From Condylostoma magnum (taxonomy: Eukaryota; Ciliophora; Heterotrichea; Heterotrichida; Condylostomatidae): a DNA stretch of 29,756 nt. The translations under genes and the position numbers were made by a program. Below, piece after piece: positions 1 through 11,800 of this stretch (its first letter is position 1; every line of letters begins with the position of its first letter). The notes under the pieces are model-generated. The model did not search any database, had not been told where the DNA came from, and worked only from the letters and a program-made list of their open reading frames with translations. Where the stretch lies: contig CAKKTI010000215.1 of the NCBI GenBank assembly GCA_920105805.1, positions 5,889-35,644 on the forward strand. Reading direction: 5' to 3'.

Positions 1-239
1 CACTCTTTTTTTCATGGAAGTAAGTAATTATACAAAGCGATCTTATTTTTTGCTATGCTTAGCTCTACTGAATGAGTTTGAACGAATCTTTTGCAAGGTT
101 TTATTCTTTTATAGTCTTTTTCTATTGTTATAGCTGCTAATCTGTGTATAAGAAAAAATTTAGGATTACATTTAAATTGCTTTATAGCTTAGTGATATTT
201 AAATAACCAAATGTATACAACTATGAAAAACTAATTATA
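1..239. other. AT-rich edge region, no gene assigned
   Basis: I see no gene I can support here. It follows the 3' end of the minus-strand CCDC124-like gene. The minus frame stays open through it only because TAA and TAG can be sense codons. A plus-strand reading gives a hydrophobic stretch that could be the 3' end of a gene starting outside the window. A GTAAGT at 20-25, followed by an AG about 18 nt after its start, could be a short intron, but there is no frame to test it against. Confidence 0.3.
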
Positions 240-827
240 CTAGTTACCTATTACTACATTATCTGGAACGACAGTGTTATGTCTTGGAACATTAGGGCTG
301 TTGTTAGGATTTGAATCTGATTTTAACCATTCTTTCCAAATTCTCTCTAACAGTTATTGTCTATTTAACCTAGGGTATTCTTTTCTATATTTAGGTAGCA
401 TTTTTTCTAGGAATATGTTATATTACTTCTTTTATCTTTTCTCTGGATTTGTTTCTAATTTAACCACTCTTTTTTACTCTTCATTACTATCATTCTATTC
501 ATTTTATAGCCTATTCATCATAGTATTTAGTAAATTTGGTTATGCTTTTTTACCTCTTTGCTTTATAGGCTTTGGTTTAGATATCTTATCTAGTTCTTTT
601 TCTTCTTCCATCATTAGTTTTTTAACTTCTTCTTTCTTCTTTTAAGCTTCTTTCTGCTTCTGTATTTATTCTTTTTATCTTTACTTTTAGGCTAAGATAT
701 TTTTATCTGTTTCCTTTCAATACTCCTCTTCGATTTTCCTTTCTTTGGCTTTTCTTACTTACTTTTCTTGTTGCTATTTTCTGAGTTTTGCTTCTACTTT
801 TTTAGGATTTACACCCCACTTAGGCAT
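240..827 (-). CDS. CCDC124: CCDC124-like ribosome-associated coiled-coil protein
   Basis: About 195 residues (human CCDC124 is 223). In other eukaryotes CCDC124 and yeast Lso2 bind idle ribosomes and help them resume translation, so a cytoplasmic ribosome role is inferred. The N-terminus (MPKWGVNPKKVEAK) matches the family start, followed by a long Lys/Glu/Gln coiled coil. An EEEYWKETDK motif lies at about 33-42. The C-terminal signature follows, with a LPKYRKEYPRL element, then IWKEWLKSDSNPN. Trp37 of the conserved YW pair is a TGA at 717-719. The TAG at 240-242 was chosen as stop because the family homology ends there. A second in-frame TAG follows at 231-233, and no TGA occurs in frame before the window edge region. 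It is divergent from the phosphatase gene at 1491. Confidence 0.85.
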
Positions 828-835
828 ATTTTATA

Positions 836-1120
836 TTAAATTCTAGAAATGTTTAGTTGTTTTATTAACAGTTGATGTAAATCTCTATATTAACTTTTCA
901 TTATGCAAAGGCAAATTTTAGCCTGATGAGTTACAATTAATAGGGAATTAGTACTATAATAATTGATTATGTATTGAAATCTTCTATATATTTTAGTAAT
1001 TTTTTGTTTGAACTGTATTTTAAGATGGTCTAAATTATCTCATATCCTATGGATGATTTTAAGATTCCTTTCAATTTCTCATAAGATATGCTCTAACCAA
1101 TGGAATGGCATAAAACTCAT
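836..1120 (-). CDS. possible small helical protein, unrecognised
   Basis: This is an unrecognised reading frame of 94 codons that begins MSFMPFHWLEHILWEIE and ends at a TAA 8 nt before the CCDC124 start. It reads as an amphipathic, Trp- and Lys-rich helical protein and contains two TGA (Trp) codons and one TAA (Gln). Against it: another minus-strand frame over the same DNA also looks protein-like, and every frame is open under this code. Small spacing to the next same-strand gene is typical of the window, which slightly favours it. Treat it as a hypothesis. Confidence 0.25.
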
Positions 1121-1490
1121 CTTTAAATGCAACAATGTTATCTTTGCAGACGAAAAAATGAGGGGTTTAGTTTTCTAGCTTTTACCTATATAAAATAAAA
1201 TAATAAAAAAATAGCATTTTCTTCACAAATATTATCAATTCTTAAGTTCATAGTTGTTATATTAGAGCTCTGTTTTCTACACTATTAATACATGAGATTG
1301 TGTCAAAATAGACTTAATGCATTTTAATAAGGAATTCTACAAAATATTATAAAACAACAATTCCACTAAAAATAGATCTAAAGTACTCTTCCTTAGCATA
1401 TCTTATAGAGCCTGTGCAGTAATAAGTAAAAATGAGTTTCTACCTTCATAATAAATTCTACAGTTAAATTGCTTTAATAATTCATTTAAT
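1121..1490. promoter_or_regulatory. AT-rich upstream region of the phosphatase gene
   Basis: 370 nt with no supported gene. It should hold the promoter of the plus-strand gene at 1491 and, if the 836-1120 ORF is not real, also that of CCDC124. The DNA is strongly AT-rich with A/T runs near 1190-1215. I recognise no specific motif. Confidence 0.3.
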
Positions 1491-2603
1491 ATGAAAAAGG
1501 CTTTAAGTATTATAGCAGTTTGTCTTAGCATCTTAGCTACTATTCTTGATACAGTTTATAAAGATCAAGTGATTTCAACTGGAAACGAATTTACAGTTTG
1601 GTTATAAGAAAGTAGAGACAGTAATTAAGATGAATTTTTCAAGATAGTTAGCACAGTAGCACTAGCGATAGTTCCCGTATTGATTATCATAACAATAGCT
1701 GAAATATCGGTAAACAAAGGAATTAAGTTATTAATACTTGTGTGCTAGGCAGTTTATATAATGGGAGTACTGAAAATGTCTTATGCCCGTCCACGGCCTT
1801 ATTGGGATGATGAAAAAGTAGATGCTGTTAAATGTAGTAAAGAATTTGGGAATCCTTCTGGGCATGCATTGATTACCTTTTCAGTTTATGGATATTTTAT
1901 GTTTTATATACTGAAAACTAAGGTGGAGAATAATTTAATTAAGATCCTTGTATTTGTTTCAGCTGTAATTTTAGTGGGATATGATAGAGTGTATTTAGGC
2001 GTGCATTATATATGGCAAGTTTTACTCGGATGGACGTATGGATTCACTGTTTTAGTATTCGCATATTAATTATCTAATAAAATAGGAAGATAGATGAATA
2101 ACATGCTTTAGAATGGCAATTAGACAATTGTTTTCCATGCTATTTTCTGTATTGGAGAGTTAGGAATTGCTGCATTGATTTATACTTTAAGGCCTGATGA
2201 TTGGGAAGACAAATGAACTACTAATATTGAAAATAAATGTAATTATGACTATGACTTTAATGAAGCTATGTAAGCTTGTTTTAAAGCTTGCTTTGTTGTA
2301 TTACTTTAATTTGGAGCTATTTTTGCCAGAGCTTTTGCAGCTTAAAACAGTAGGCTTTTATATGTAATGAAAGAGAAGAAGGCTAAAGTTTACCTTGTCA
2401 AATATTGTCTGATTATTATGGCTGCAGCGATTTATCTTGGAATTTACTTATATGCATTATCTTCACTAGATTTTGAATACCAAGCAGTAGTTATAGGTAT
2501 CGCTCATTTTGTTTTTGGAGTCATTTTAGTTTGGCTTATTCCTAAAATTATATGTTGTTGCATTCAATCACAGGAAAAGGAGTCAATTAATCCTCAACTT
2601 TAA
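1491..2603 (+). CDS. glucose-6-phosphatase-like PAP2 membrane phosphatase
   Basis: 370 residues, close to glucose-6-phosphatase catalytic subunits (about 357), with many hydrophobic segments as expected for an endoplasmic reticulum multi-pass enzyme. All three PAP2 phosphatase motifs are visible. The first is K95 with six residues before R102-P103 and then YW, as in G6PC. The second is PSGH at 122-125, preceded by a Cys and Gly as in the G6PC family. The third is R166 followed five residues later by H172. The residue four after that His is Gln, as in G6PC (HFPHQ), not the Asp of many lipid phosphatases. This supports a hexose-phosphate rather than lipid-phosphate substrate, but the substrate is inferred. 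A TGA inside (DDWEDKW region) reads as Trp. The TAA at 2601-2603 ends it; the next gene starts 114 nt on. Confidence 0.8.
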
Positions 2604-2717
2604 CTAGAATCATTCTACTAGAAAATTAGTTAGATTTATCACAGTTAGCTTATCACATTATAGTAATTTCATCTTCTCTTTTACAATAAAATCAACTGTA
2701 AAAATATCCGAGATAGA

Positions 2718-4391
<1,674 letters not shown>

Positions 4392-4676
4392 TAGCTTAAT
4401 AAAATATCTAGATAATACTTATTATAAAATGTTTAAGATAGTGTATAATATGCTAATTTTAAATAAAAATTTAAGTTTCTTAAATTGAAAACTTAGGTCA
4501 ATTACTCTTAAAATTTGATTAATTAGCATTTTTATGACTAAAAACACAGTTTTTGCAATTCTTCAAATTCCAAAAGCATAAAATACACTTATTATAAAGT
4601 TATACTTCTTTGGTTATAAAAGTTAATTAAATGCGTATTATTTACTGGGCGCAAAATGCCAATTAAATAATAAAAA

Positions 4677-5834
4677 ATGAGAAGTAAACCGTTTAATGTA
4701 GAAAACTTGCTAGGCTAAGGATCATTTGGAACAGTTTACAAGGGAGTGTGAACTGAAACTAATTAACAAGTGGCAATAAAGTTTTCCTCTCAATAAAAAT
4801 TCAACCAAATGTTAAAAGATGAGGGAAGTATTCTCTCTAACCTTAGCTCAAAATACATTCCTAATGTTTACTGATAAGGAGTTAACCGTGGAAAACAAAT
4901 TTTAGTATAAGATTTATTAGGTCAAAGCTTGGAGCAAAGGATAATAGATGAATAATAAAGATTTTCCTGTATACACTTTTTGATAATATTAAAAAGGGTT
5001 TTAAAAATTTTGCGAAGTATTCATAGGTAGAATGTCATTCATAACGACCTTAAAGCAGCTAACATTTTATACGGGATTGACTAGCCGAGAAGACTACACC
5101 TTATTGATTTTGGACTTTCTACTAAGTACTCTCCAAACTTTTAGAAATATGATAATTATATATTCCGAGGAAATTTAGCTTTATGCTCTACTAATTCACT
5201 AATAGGCATAAGATAATCAAAACGTGATGATTTGATTAGCTTAGGCTATTTATTAGTTTACTTATAAAAGGGAACGCTTCCTTGGCTTGATGCTAATGGA
5301 GTAGAAGAAGTGTTATTTATTAGAAAACATGTATCAAATTAATCTTTATGTAAAGGCCTGCAACCAATTTTCTATGACTACTTATAAGAAGTATGTAATT
5401 TAGATTATAATTAAACAATTAACTTTACATAATGAATGTAAAGAATAAGTTAAAATATAAAAACGATAAGGCAATGCAGAAATTCTTGCATACAATAGAA
5501 TAAGCTCAGGATGCAATCCTAGTCTAACGAGTACTCAGATGTTACTAATATAGAAAATCCTCCTCAAGTTTCTTTTTCCCGTTAAAAATAAAGTAGCTGT
5601 ATATTCAACCCAACAACTATAGTTAATTAGGAATATCATATCTAAAGACATCAATACTAACAATTTATATCGATATCTGATATATTACAGATAGAAGACG
5701 AAGATAAAACCTGTTAAATTTTCATGCCAGCTTTTAAGAATCCAGAAGTAGTAAGGAGTCACTAAGTCTCTGCCAAGCATAAGCAATCTTTCACTGCTAG
5801 CATAAAAGAATTCATTAGTAGTTTACTAAAATAA
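4677..5834 (+). CDS. CK1-family protein kinase (first of three)
   Basis: About 385 residues. A casein kinase 1-like Ser/Thr kinase: glycine loop LGQGSFGTVYKG at 12-23, VAIK with Lys35, DLLGQSLE hinge region, catalytic HND at 122-124 with Lys126, intact DFG at 144-146, and the CK1 marker QSKRDDLISLGYLL followed by KGTLPW. The Gln of QSKRDD is a TAA (5214-5216), where CK1 enzymes have QSRRDD. CK1 often has Arg between His and Asp; here it is Asn. After the kinase core comes a Ser/Gln-rich tail of about 120 residues, probably disordered. The TAA at 5832-5834 is the best stop. The next gene starts only 5 nt later, and an in-frame TGA overlaps that ATG. An earlier stop inside the tail cannot be excluded. 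Confidence 0.85.
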
Positions 5835-5839
5835 AAAAA

Positions 5840-6730
5840 ATGAAATAGAATTCTCAGCCCAGCGTTTTAAAAAACTTTGGACTTGGAGGATTCGCTGGGA
5901 TGTTTGCCACTAGTTGCATTCAACCATTAGACTACATAAAAGTTCAGCTATAAGTACAAGGTGAGGGAGTGAAAGGAGCTCGTACAAGTCCTATACAAAT
6001 AGCTAAATAGACAATTAAAACATCAGGAGTAAGAACCCTATACAAAGGCTTAGATGCAGGATTAATGCGATAGGCTACATACACAACAGCTCGAATGGGT
6101 TTGTTTAAAACAATGATGGATGCTTCTAAAGTAAGTAGTGGGAAGGACTACGTGCCTATGTGGTAAAAATCTATTTTTTCATTGATAGCTGGAGGCATTG
6201 GAGCCTTAGTAGGAAATCCATGTGACCTGGCTTTAGTTAGAATGTAGACAGATCATACATTGCCAGAGGCAATGAGAAGAAATTACACAGGAGTTTTCAA
6301 TGCAGTATCAAGAATAATAAAAGAAGAGGGCTTTTTTAAGCTTTGAACAGGAAGTTTACCTACTGCATCAAGGGCGATGTCGTTGAACTTAGGAATGCTA
6401 GGCTCGAATGAATAGGCAAGAGATTTACTTAAGAGTTTGTTTGGAGATTTCAGTTGGATTGATGTTCCAGCGTCTTTGATAGCCTCTATTATATCATGCG
6501 TATTGTCTTTACCCTTTGACAATGTTAAGACAAAGTATCAGAAAATGATTGCAAATGAGCATGGAGTTTTTCCTTATAAAAGCTTTGGGGACTGTTTTTC
6601 CAAAAGCTTTAAGAATGAAGGATTTTTAGGACTTTATATAGGATTTGGAACATACTTTGCAAGGTGTGGACCGCATGTAGTAATTACATTGCTTACATCG
6701 CAGTATTTGAACAGAAGATTTAACTCTTAG
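5840..6730 (+). CDS. SLC25A11: mitochondrial 2-oxoglutarate/malate carrier
   Basis: 296 residues (human 314). Inner-membrane antiporter exchanging cytosolic malate for matrix 2-oxoglutarate in the malate-aspartate shuttle. Three tandem repeats, each with a carrier signature: QPLDYIKVQ, NPCDLALVRMQ and LPFDNVKTKYQ. Strong identity to oxoglutarate carriers includes LYKGLDAGLMRQATYTT, NYTGVFNAVSRI, and FARCGPH near the end. The Gln of RQATYTT is encoded by TAG (6071-6073) and the Trp of KLWTG by TGA (6344-6346), so this gene alone shows both reassignments. The start lies just before the first conserved residues, and the homology would be lost with any later Met. The TAG at 6728-6730 ends it; no TGA follows in frame for about 180 nt. 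It converges on the TBC gene with 58 nt between. Confidence 0.95.
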
Positions 6731-6788
6731 ATTAAAAGGTAAAACATTTGTTACAACTTGATACTCCAATTGTCCTTTGTCTCATTAT

Positions 6789-8525
6789 TTAAAGCTTAGC
6801 CCTGCCTCCGTTTTGGTCTTCAAAGTAATTATGAATAAGAGGGTCACATTAAATTGCCATTAGCACTTATTCTCTTTACACTCTACTTTCTGCAGTGGGT
6901 GCTAGTGAAATGAGTCGTTATTAAATGCTTTCAATGTTTAACGAGCAATCTGACTTATCACATACTAATTTATAAGGATTTAGTATAATGTTAATCATGT
7001 CTAGATAACTGCTTTGAGTAAGATATCCTACATTGTCCTTGTCAAAAACCTCAAAGGCCAGTTTTAGTTTGTCTTCTAATGATCCTTTGTATAGAACTGA
7101 TAAGCATATGATAAGTTCTCTGAAATCTAAGTATCCATCCCTATCCTCGTCAAAATGGTTGAAAAGTTAATGGATCCATTATTCGTTTATATACTTCTTT
7201 TTAGTAAGTATTTATACAAATTCTTGGCGGTTTATCCCTGTTTCGAATGAATTGGATTGTTTAGCCAGCTCACGCTGGCCTTAGCTGTTTATATTAAGAG
7301 TTAATCTATTATTAGTTGATAGCATTGTTCCAATGCTTTGTAGAAACCTCTAAGCCATGTTCTTTCTCTTTTTTTCTAGTATTTTATTGAATTCATTCTG
7401 CATCTATTTTATTTCTTATTGAGAAAACTAAGAAACGTGTTGTAACTTAGAAATGATTAAATTTTCACACTCAGACCATTATCGTGCTCTATGTGATCTC
7501 GCTTATCCTCTCAATCTCTCAACTCTATTTTCACTTATTTCAACACCTACAGAGTCATACATTAATTGCATTTAAGACTGTATTCTTTGCTCGTTTAGCA
7601 TACTAGCTATTTATAATGGATGAGTGTTGTCTTTAATCTACTTTTCACATATAAACAGTAAACTTATTACTCCTTTTATCAGTGCTATAGACCCTTCCTA
7701 GCATAGCTTAGTTCATAAGAGCAAAGTAGTGTCTATGTCTAGAGTATTAACAAACAGTTAAATCATGTGTTGCAGGCAAAAAAAGTCACAGAAATCTTAA
7801 GTTCTCATTGATAGATTCCTTTATAGCTCCGGCATTAAGTGTTGCATTAGTACTGATATAACTGTACTTTCCACATAAAACCCATTTAGTGAATTCCCGT
7901 ACTTACTCCCTATATAGAAATCTGGGAGCAGTCATTTTTCTATAAGATAGCTAAGCATACAAAAGGCCGAATTCCTATCCATAAAAATAAGTAGCCAGAC
8001 CACTATATAATTAAGTCCTTGACAATAACCTATGTTTTTATTTCTTACACAAAATGCTCGCAATACTTGTGAAATTGTATCAGTATAGTAGTTTGGCTCT
8101 AGCCTTGATAAAAGTTCATTCAATTACCAGCTAAACGTTTCTGGGTCTGTTCGTCCGCTTAGTACATCTCTTTGGATCATTTCCTCGTCTTCTGGAGATA
8201 CTGTTTGGGCTGCATAGAAATCTAAAATAAGTCTGTGCTCTTGCTTATATTCACATGCTCCTGACCAAGTTAATCAGTCACTTCCTATATGAGAAATTAC
8301 TCCTCATTTTAAGCTGTTTTCCTCTATAAAGTTTTTGATTCAGTCTATCATTTAATTACAAATTACACAGACTGAGACTTCATTGTTTAGGTATTCTGGT
8401 TTAGAATAGATTTATTACTTAAAGTTTATACAGTTTTCACAGTAGAGTTCATTGCAGCGATGGCATTTTTATGGGTTTTGAACTAATAATTTACAATTTT
8501 CACAAGAAATACCTCCTATTTCCAT
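6789..8525 (-). CDS. zinc-finger, TBC (RabGAP) and EF-hand protein
   Basis: 578 residues. Probably a GTPase-activating protein for a Rab in vesicle traffic. Order: a cysteine-rich cross-brace zinc finger at about 8-56 (four CxxC pairs: C8/C11, C21/C24, C29/C32, C53/C56); a TBC domain at about 85-330, with IGYCQGLN supplying the catalytic glutamine; a Gln/Glu/Lys coiled-coil region; then an EF-hand with a canonical loop (DEDRDGYLDFRE, about 459-470) and a degenerate second one (DKDNVGYL). TBC1D8/9 proteins also carry EF-hands after TBC, but begin with GRAM domains, so the zinc finger is a different front end. In the arginine-finger motif the Arg-Thr lies two residues further from the Asp than usual. 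Several Trp are TGA. The TAA at 6789-6791 was chosen as stop. Confidence 0.85.
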
Positions 8526-9201
8526 TTTATATTATAATGTGAGGTAGAGGTGTGTATAGGTTTGTTATTTATTAGAAAAGTAATTAGCATTCTAGAGCTT
8601 TAAGTGCTTAAATTAATAAAACACTGCTTAAAAGCTAATTACAAATACTAACGGAAGTAAACATGTATTAATTATATTATTAAAGTAGTTAAGAATAGCC
8701 TAGGAGTATTTCAGGGCAGCTTTTATTGATTCAAAGATAAAATAAGTCGTAAATAAATTAGAATTTATGAAAATCTTAATTAAATAATGATACTTTGAAA
8801 TCTTCAAACTTTAATTTGATAGAGATATGCTTTAACTCTTTATATATTATCTGCTTATTCTTTTTGTGTAATCTTTTAATATTTCTTAGACTTTTGACCT
8901 TTGCTGGAGAGGGAGTATTATTAGGGATAATTTTCATAATTATATATAACGACATTTTAACTTACTTTTAGTTAGGTATATTTGATATAAATAATTGCCT
9001 TAAATTAGTATAGAGCTATAAAATTACTAAAATATACATTCTAATACATCTATAGAAATTTTTCAAAATATTACAAATAACTATAGATAACCTAACACTA
9101 ATTGTAAAATTATAGCAAATAGCATAGTAAATAACTCATAAAATATTAAAAAAGAAATTACAACTTAAATAAAATACATAAAACTAACTTTACCCCTCTT
9201 A
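8526..9201. other. AT-rich intergenic region between minus-strand genes
   Basis: About 675 nt between the TBC start and the stop of the second CK1-like gene, both on the minus strand. It holds the 5' region of the TBC gene and one possible small ORF (8776-8937). From about 8940 to 9200 the DNA is very AT-rich and I see nothing coding in it. Confidence 0.4.
8776..8937 (-). CDS. possible 53-residue basic protein, unrecognised
   Basis: Not recognised. It begins MKIIPNNTPSPAKVKSLRN and continues as a Lys-rich helix to a TAA. There are no stop-type codons inside its 53 codons, unlike its flanks, which is mild support for coding. The TPSP near the start could be a proline-directed phosphorylation site. 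An ATG three codons plus further upstream (MSLYII) could extend it. It may equally be the start of a longer protein or chance. Confidence 0.25.
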   Translation of the reverse strand: MKIIPNNTPSPAKVKSLRNIKRLHKKNKQIIYKELKHISIKLKFEDFKVSLFN

Positions 9202-10278
9202 TTAATCAGCTTCATGAATCGAAATACTAGAAATTTAATTTTACTTAACTTCATCTTTTATAAACTTCTGAACCTTTTCTACATTCTGAAATCCTTACAC
9301 CATTTATCGCTCAGTAGGTAGCTCTTCATAATCATTCAAATCTATTATATTATCGCAATTTGACTGATCAAAATTTCGATTGCTTTCTTATTAATTATTT
9401 CCCATTTCTACTATGCTTTATTGTATTTCCTCTGCATTGGGTCTAAAGTAATTAATGATTTAATTAATTACACCCTATCCTTAGTTTATTTCATTCCTGA
9501 ATTCTCTTATTCATTACTGATATTAAGGTTTTTAGTAATAATCAAGACTAATGCAGCTTTATGCAAACCTTTATACTACATTTGGCAAATTCTTGAATTA
9601 ATTAGATCTAAAAAACTGTTTCTTTTAGTAAATTACTTATTACAAATTTTCTGTTTTGAGTCACGGAATTTCTCCAGTCAAAAGATAAACAATTAGATAT
9701 GATAAACTAATCATATCGTCCCGACGAGTTGGTAAGATCTTTTAAATACTAAAGGGGGAAGCTAATGCTACATTTCCACATGATTATCTAACCCTTTACC
9801 ATTATAAATGTTTCTTGGTCTAAAAATCAATAAATTTAGTTGCCAATCCTACATCAATTAGTCTATATTTATGTTAGTCATTCGCTGTGATGTTCTAAGG
9901 TTTTAAATCGTTGTAAATATATCCTATATTATGTAGATCTCTTAGGGCTTTTAACAAAAATTTCCCCAGCTTTAAAACTTCCTTTTATGCTCACAGATTT
10001 TTCTTGTTTATTTTATCTTTAAGAGCTGTACCAACATGTTCCATAATGATAAAGTATGAGCCTTTTGTAAATCCATGTCAAAGTACTTTTGGAAAGTATT
10101 TTGACTTTAGGTTTTATAGCAATTATCCCTCGTTGTTCTAACTAGTGATACGATTTTAGTTTATCAGCTGTTTTATTACAACTTTCTTATTATTTCGTTA
10201 ATCAATTCCTTCAAAAACGATTCCTTGCATGCCAGATCCAATTTAATTCCCTTTCTTAAATCTCCTTTTTAGTAACAT
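9202..10278 (-). CDS. CK1-like kinase with DVG in place of DFG (second of three)
   Basis: 358 residues. CK1-like architecture: glycine loop IGSGMQGIVFEG at 13-24, Lys36 in KVVIK, catalytic YND at 122-124 instead of HRD, Lys126 and Asn129 retained, and the metal-binding triplet D142-V143-G144 in place of DFG. RRDDMISLSYLIVYLLTGEIPW matches the CK1 helix that follows (QSRRDD...GSLPW). The metal-binding Asp and catalytic Asp are present, so activity is possible; the Phe to Val change alters the regulatory spine. A Gln/Asn-rich tail of about 100 residues follows. Two TAA codons in a row (9199-9204) follow HEAD and mark the end. It lies downstream of the ULK-like kinase on the same strand with about 280 nt between. 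Confidence 0.8.
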
Positions 10279-10558
10279 TTTGTTAAAGTATTATAATAAT
10301 AGGTAATATCATATTTAGGAAAATCACTGCAGAATGTGGATAAAGCAGTTTATTAAAAATATAAATAGGGATTAATATATCATTATGAGTTCAATTTGCT
10401 ATTTTTCATTCATTTGACAAGCCTTAAGAAATCAGCAAAACTTATTAATACAGAGCATTCAGATTGTTTATACAGTAACAAATTTAGCCTATTATATGTT
10501 GAGCCATAATTGCAACTTATATAACTTTAATACAAACAAAAATAATATCATTTTACCA

Positions 10559-11800
10559 TTAATCTACTATATATTTAACTAACACTAACTTTAATCTCAT
10601 AATTTTTTCACTTGGCTTTAGCCCGTTAAGCAGATTAAGTGCATAGTTCAAATTAGCTTTAGAAACTTGACTACCTTAACACAATTCTACAGCTTTCATT
10701 AACGCTAATTTAGTTACAGTATGCTATTTTCACTCTTAATAAATCTTGAATTCCTAGGCCATTAGAAATGAAGCTTAAAACAACTCAATCAACCTAGCAT
10801 TTTCACTTTAATGATGACATAGCCACTCCTTTAAAATCTCACAGCACTTGAGGTAAAATAAAAAAGGAAATTGTATACTTTCTGCTAATTCATAGTAAGT
10901 CTAAGCAATTACAAACACTTAATCTAATGAAAACAACTATTATGGCCCATTCAGCGATTCAATTTCTTTTAAACTCAAAGCCGGCTCAATATCCAAATGA
11001 TCTAGCAAAAACGGATGTTTACACATTGCATTAAAACTAAGTCTTTTATTAGGATCTCTTTGAAATATTTTCCTAAAGAAATCCTAACATACAGGCGAAA
11101 CTTCAAGACGCTCAATTCAGTTAAGATTATTCAGCTTTCTGTAGATAGTAGACTTTAATTCCTCCATTGTTGTAGCTTCAAATGGCCTTTCTCCTGTGAT
11201 AAGCTCAAAAGCTATGACAGCGACACTTCAGATATCAGCCTTTTCTCTAAACCCCTATTTACCTTCTATTACCTCTGGAGCCATGTATAGAGGAGTGCCT
11301 ACGTAAGTAGAGCATAGATGTCTTGAGTCTACTTACCTGGCCAGTCCAAAATCTGTTAATTTGCAAACTGCATCTGGAGATTTATCAGATAACAAAATAT
11401 TATCAGGCTTTAAATCCCTGTGAACTATATTATTCTTCTGTAAAACCTTTAAAGCATTTAAAATTTGACGTAGATATACCACAGATTTCTACTCTCCTAT
11501 ATTTTTCTTATTCTTTAAGTCTCCACCACTGCAGTACTCTAGCACTAAATAATTACAGCGAGTTGTTTCGAAATAGTCATACAATTTCACAATATTCTCA
11601 TGATTCAAAGGCCTCATTATATATATTTCTCTTTGTAAAGCCTGTCTTTCTTTAGCAGTAGTGATTCTGTCCTTACTAATTTACTTTATGGCGCACAGCT
11701 TGCTTGTTTTTAAATTTCTTGCCATAAACACTTTACCAAACGTCCCCTAGCCTAAAGAGTCTAATCGCTGATATTTGCCTACTATTTCATGTTTCGCCAT
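10559..11800 (-). CDS. ATG1: ULK/ATG1-like autophagy kinase
   Basis: 413 residues. Ser/Thr kinase resembling ULK/ATG1, which starts autophagosome formation. N-terminal kinase: VGKYQRLDSLGQGTFGKVF, Lys39, YLVLEYCSGGDL at the hinge, HRDLKPDNILLS from 127, DFG at 150-152, then GTPLYMAPE; the DFG-to-APE length (27) equals that of yeast Atg1. The C-terminal 130 residues are all-helical (about 290-413) and could correspond to the tandem MIT/EAT region that binds ATG13, which is inference. ULK fits better than other kinases because of the SGGDL hinge and the long loop before CKLTDFG. The start abuts the TAA that may end the ALDH gene, in the same frame. TAA at 10559-10561 is the likely stop. Confidence 0.75.

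Noticed and set aside
274-645. Plus-strand Phe/Leu/Ser-rich reading frame
   Set aside because: It is the complement of the Lys/Glu coiled coil of CCDC124.
4450-4529. 9-bp inverted repeat ATGCTAATT ... AATTAGCAT
   Set aside because: Short, AT-rich and 62 nt apart; no reason to think it is a terminal repeat of an element.
9421-9696. Plus-strand hydrophobic reading frame
   Set aside because: It is antisense to the CK1-like kinase at 9202-10278, whose motifs are clear.
11322-11336. A 15-nt GTAAGT...AG intron in the activation loop of the ULK-like kinase
   Set aside because: Keeping it gives a DFG-to-APE distance of 27 residues, equal to yeast Atg1; removing it gives 22, too short. It is in frame either way, so RNA data would settle it.
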